Below the pieces are notes generated by a model, which made no database searches, was not told where the DNA came from, and saw nothing but the letters and a program-made list of their open reading frames with translations. From positions 1 through 8,410 of the forward strand of contig JAFQHB010000009.1 of the NCBI GenBank assembly GCA_017398165.1: DNA of 8,410 nucleotides, given 5' to 3'. The translations under genes and the position numbers were made by a program. Position 1 is the stretch's first letter, and each line of letters starts with the position of its first letter. This DNA is from Bacillota bacterium (GTDB lineage: Bacteria > Bacillota > Dehalobacteriia > UBA4068 > UBA4997). Positions 6,494-8,410 of the stretch are shown piece after piece.

Positions 6494-7597
6494 TTATATC
6501 TCGCTCTGCTTGGCCAGCACCAGCGGCTTGCCCGCCCGGCCAAAGAGTTTGTGCTCGCTGCTGATCTTGACCAGCTTATCACAGATCACGTTCTCCAGCA
6601 CCACACCGGGGCCGATCTCACATTTCTGCATAATGACGCTGTTCTTAATGACAGCACCCTTGCCGACCGTCACCCCGCGGAAGAGTATGCTGTTCTCCAC
6701 AGTGCCCTCGATGATGCAGCCGGTCGGCACCAGCGAATTCAGCACGCGGGAACCCTCAGCATACTTGGCAGGCGCGGTATCCTGCACCTTGGTATAGATC
6801 TTGCCCTCGCCGTAGAAAAGCTCGCGCCGCACGTCATCGCGCAGCAGATCCATCGAGCAGTTCATATAATCGCTGACACTGTCGATAGAGCCCAGATAGC
6901 CATCAAAGCCATATGCGCCCACCTGCAGGCTATCCAGATTTTCCGTAATGATATCCATAATATCAATATAACCGATAGTCTGATACCAATCGATGAAATT
7001 CAGCAGCAGCTTGCGGTCGATCAGCAGGCAATCCATAAAGAGATCGGCTGCCCCGACGGCTTCCTGCCGGATAGCGGTCACAGCACCGCCATCCTGCTGC
7101 AGGAAAAGCCCCTCCTTGGCGGTGGCGTCATTGATGTGCTTATACAGCAGAGTAATGCCGCCGCCCGATGCCCGGTGCGCCTCAAAAAACGGCAGCAGAT
7201 CCATATTGAATATCTTATTGCTGCCCGAAAGCAGCACGTGATCTGCGGTGCTGCGATCCAGATAAGAGCGATTGCCGATGATATCACGCAGCAGGAACAT
7301 CCCGCGCGCATTCTTCAGACCGTAGATCGAGCCGGGCAGAATGAACATACCGCCGCTTTTGCGATTCAGCGACCATTCTTTGCCCGCACCTACGTGATCC
7401 AGTATCGAACGGTAATAATACGGCGTGATGATGCCGATAGTCCGCATTCCGGCGTTTACCATATTGGAAAGTATGAAATCCAGCAGACGATACCGCCCGC
7501 CAAACGGGATGGACGCCACCGGACGCGCCGCCGTCAGATTGCCAAAAGCATCATTGGTGTAATTACAGGACACCAGGCCCAGAATATTGTGCCTCAT
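6494..7597 (-). CDS. glgD: ADP-glucose pyrophosphorylase regulatory subunit GlgD
   Basis: This 367-residue GlgC paralogue is the usual partner of GlgC in Firmicutes, where it modulates or stimulates the catalytic subunit. The nucleotidyltransferase fold is recognisable from VASIPFGGRYRLLDFILSN (27-45). The N-terminus (MRHNILGLVSC) lacks the GGxGxRLxPLT loop of active enzymes. SGSN (124-127) stands where GlgC has SGDH, the FTEKP lysine motif is absent, and GYLGSIDSVSDY (from 233) replaces the GYWRDVGTIDSYY of GlgC. A short left-handed beta-helix occupies about 275-350. Loss of these residues supports a non-catalytic role, which is an inference from family knowledge. Its ATG overlaps the glgC stop as TGATG, with a G-run Shine-Dalgarno 7 nt upstream, so the two subunits are probably made in balanced amounts. 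It ends with TAA, 29 nt before glgA. Length and start are normal for the family. Confidence 0.95.
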   Translation of the reverse strand: MRHNILGLVSCNYTNDAFGNLTAARPVASIPFGGRYRLLDFILSNMVNAGMRTIGIITPYYYRSILDHVGAGKEWSLNRKSGGMFILPGSIYGLKNARGMFLLRDIIGNRSYLDRSTADHVLLSGSNKIFNMDLLPFFEAHRASGGGITLLYKHINDATAKEGLFLQQDGGAVTAIRQEAVGAADLFMDCLLIDRKLLLNFIDWYQTIGYIDIMDIITENLDSLQVGAYGFDGYLGSIDSVSDYMNCSMDLLRDDVRRELFYGEGKIYTKVQDTAPAKYAEGSRVLNSLVPTGCIIEGTVENSILFRGVTVGKGAVIKNSVIMQKCEIGPGVVLENVICDKLVKISSEHKLFGRAGKPLVLAKQSEI

Positions 7598-8410
7598 CAG
7601 ATATCCCCCCTACTCCACAGATCGTCGATTATCTTCTCGCCGTCACCGGCCACCGATATCGGCTGTGCGGCATCCATACTGCCGAAGTAAGCATTGACCT
7701 CTACCACCGCGTTTTCGCCGATGATGGCGCGCATTACTCTGGCGCCGTTTTCTACCCGCGCCCCCGGCAGCAGTATCGAATCATACACCTTGGCCCCGCG
7801 GCCGATATAAACGCCGGAGCTGAGTATCGAATTGCGCGCCTCGCCCAGGATGGTACTGCCGTTGCATACCAGACAGTTGGCGATTTCTGCCTGCTCGCCC
7901 GCATAATGCGGCGGGTAAATATTGGAATTGCTGAATATCCGCATATCCCCGGCGAAGATGTCAAACTCGGTGTTTTCGGCCAGCAGCTCCATATTCGCCT
8001 GATAATAGCTATCGATAGTGCCTACATCACGCCAATAGCCCGCAAACCCATAGGCATAGAGCTTCTTGCCCTGGGAGAGCAGCATCGGGATGACGTTCTT
8101 GCCGAAATCGTGGTCAGATGCCTCATTGGCCGCATCCTCCAGCAGTGCGGCTTTCAGCACCGGCCAGTTGAATATGTAGATACCCATGGATGCCAGGTTG
8201 CTGTCCGGCTCGGCCGGCTTTTCGGTGAATTTGCAGATCCTGCCGTCCTCCGCGGCGGTGATGATACCAAAGCGGCTGGCCTCCTCCATCGGCACCTCAA
8301 TGACGGATACCGTAAGCTCCGCCCCGCTCTGCTTGTGGTAATTCAGCATAGCGTTATACTCCATTTTATAAAGGTGATCGCCCGAGATTATAAGCACGTG
8401 CTCCGGCTCA
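7597..8410 (-). CDS. glgC: Glucose-1-phosphate adenylyltransferase (ADP-glucose pyrophosphorylase), N-terminus beyond window edge
   Basis: Makes ADP-glucose from glucose-1-P and ATP, the committed cytoplasmic step of glycogen synthesis. The reading frame is open to the right edge, so this is the C-terminal 270 residues of a protein usually about 380-400 long. The missing part includes the N-terminal GGxGxRLxPLT nucleotide-binding loop. The first visible residues read EPEHVLIISGDHLYKM, and the SGDH motif (fragment residues 9-12) is typical of catalytic GlgC. Also visible are FTEKP (61-65), whose Lys matches the glucose-1-P-binding Lys; SMGIYIF (from 74); DFGKNVIP (101-108); and GYWRDVGT (124-131). 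A left-handed beta-helix with hexapeptide-like repeats follows from about residue 150 to 250. An in-frame GTG at 8397 encodes an internal Val in the conserved HVLIISGDH stretch and is not the true start. The TGA stop shares its A with the glgD ATG, which implies translational coupling. The identity is firm; only the N-terminus is unseen. Confidence 0.96.
   Translation of the reverse strand, partial: EPEHVLIISGDHLYKMEYNAMLNYHKQSGAELTVSVIEVPMEEASRFGIITAAEDGRICKFTEKPAEPDSNLASMGIYIFNWPVLKAALLEDAANEASDHDFGKNVIPMLLSQGKKLYAYGFAGYWRDVGTIDSYYQANMELLAENTEFDIFAGDMRIFSNSNIYPPHYAGEQAEIANCLVCNGSTILGEARNSILSSGVYIGRGAKVYDSILLPGARVENGARVMRAIIGENAVVEVNAYFGSMDAAQPISVAGDGEKIIDDLWSRGDI
7605..7610 (-). promoter_or_regulatory. 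G-run Shine-Dalgarno for glgD inside the glgC 3' end
   Basis: Minus-strand GGGGGG lies 7 nt before the glgD ATG, within the last codons of glgC (Arg-Gly-Asp-Ile-stop). Together with the TGATG stop/start overlap it points to re-initiation or coupled translation of the two pyrophosphorylase subunits. A GGAG a few bases further upstream (7613-7616) could also contribute. Confidence 0.6.

Noticed and set aside
6494..7597. glgD as a second catalytic GlgC
   Set aside because: It lacks the GGxGxRLxPLT loop, the SGDH motif and the FTEKP lysine, all expected of an active subunit.
7597..8397. glgC starting at the GTG at 8397 as a complete short gene
   Set aside because: The frame continues to the window edge with conserved residues (EPEH before VLIISGDH), and a start here would remove half the catalytic domain. 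It is a gene cut by the window, not a truncated gene.

Overview
The window is the downstream part of a glycogen/alpha-glucan operon. All five genes lie on the minus strand, so transcription runs from high to low coordinates: glgC (enters from the right edge, N-terminus missing), glgD, glgA, a GH13-GH77 fusion (amylase-family hydrolase joined to 4-alpha-glucanotransferase, MalQ), and pgi. Gaps are short: a 1-nt overlap at glgC/glgD, 29 nt at glgD/glgA, 68 nt at glgA/fusion and 53 nt at fusion/pgi. No internal promoter or terminator is convincing, so a single transcript started to the right of the window is likely.

Organism: a separate glgD beside glgC is characteristic of Firmicutes (Bacillota), where GlgC and GlgD form a mixed ADP-glucose pyrophosphorylase. 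The DNA is GC-rich, yet it uses the Ile codon ATA often (8 of 17 Ile codons in glgA by hand count). Three of the four visible Shine-Dalgarno sites are G-runs. A GC-rich anaerobic clostridial or Negativicutes-type bacterium would fit, but the genus cannot be named from this sequence.

Layout: 7597-8410 glgC fragment; 6494-7597 glgD; 5013-6464 glgA; 1660-4944 fusion, starting at TTG; 59-1606 pgi; 1-58 AT-rich non-coding tail (31% GC) with no recognisable terminator.

How the genes work together: Pgi links fructose-6-P to glucose-6-P. A phosphoglucomutase, not in the window, would make glucose-1-P. GlgC/GlgD makes ADP-glucose and GlgA polymerises it. The fusion enzyme can trim and rearrange short alpha-glucans, either recycling limit dextrins or making maltooligosaccharide acceptors. 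Branching enzyme (glgB) and phosphorylase (glgP) are absent here and may lie to the right or elsewhere.

I see no defence system, mobile element, CRISPR array or RNA gene. The points most worth following are the GH13-GH77 fusion with its compact GH77 half, and a Pgi of the long cyanobacterial/plastid type inside a Firmicutes-style glg operon.
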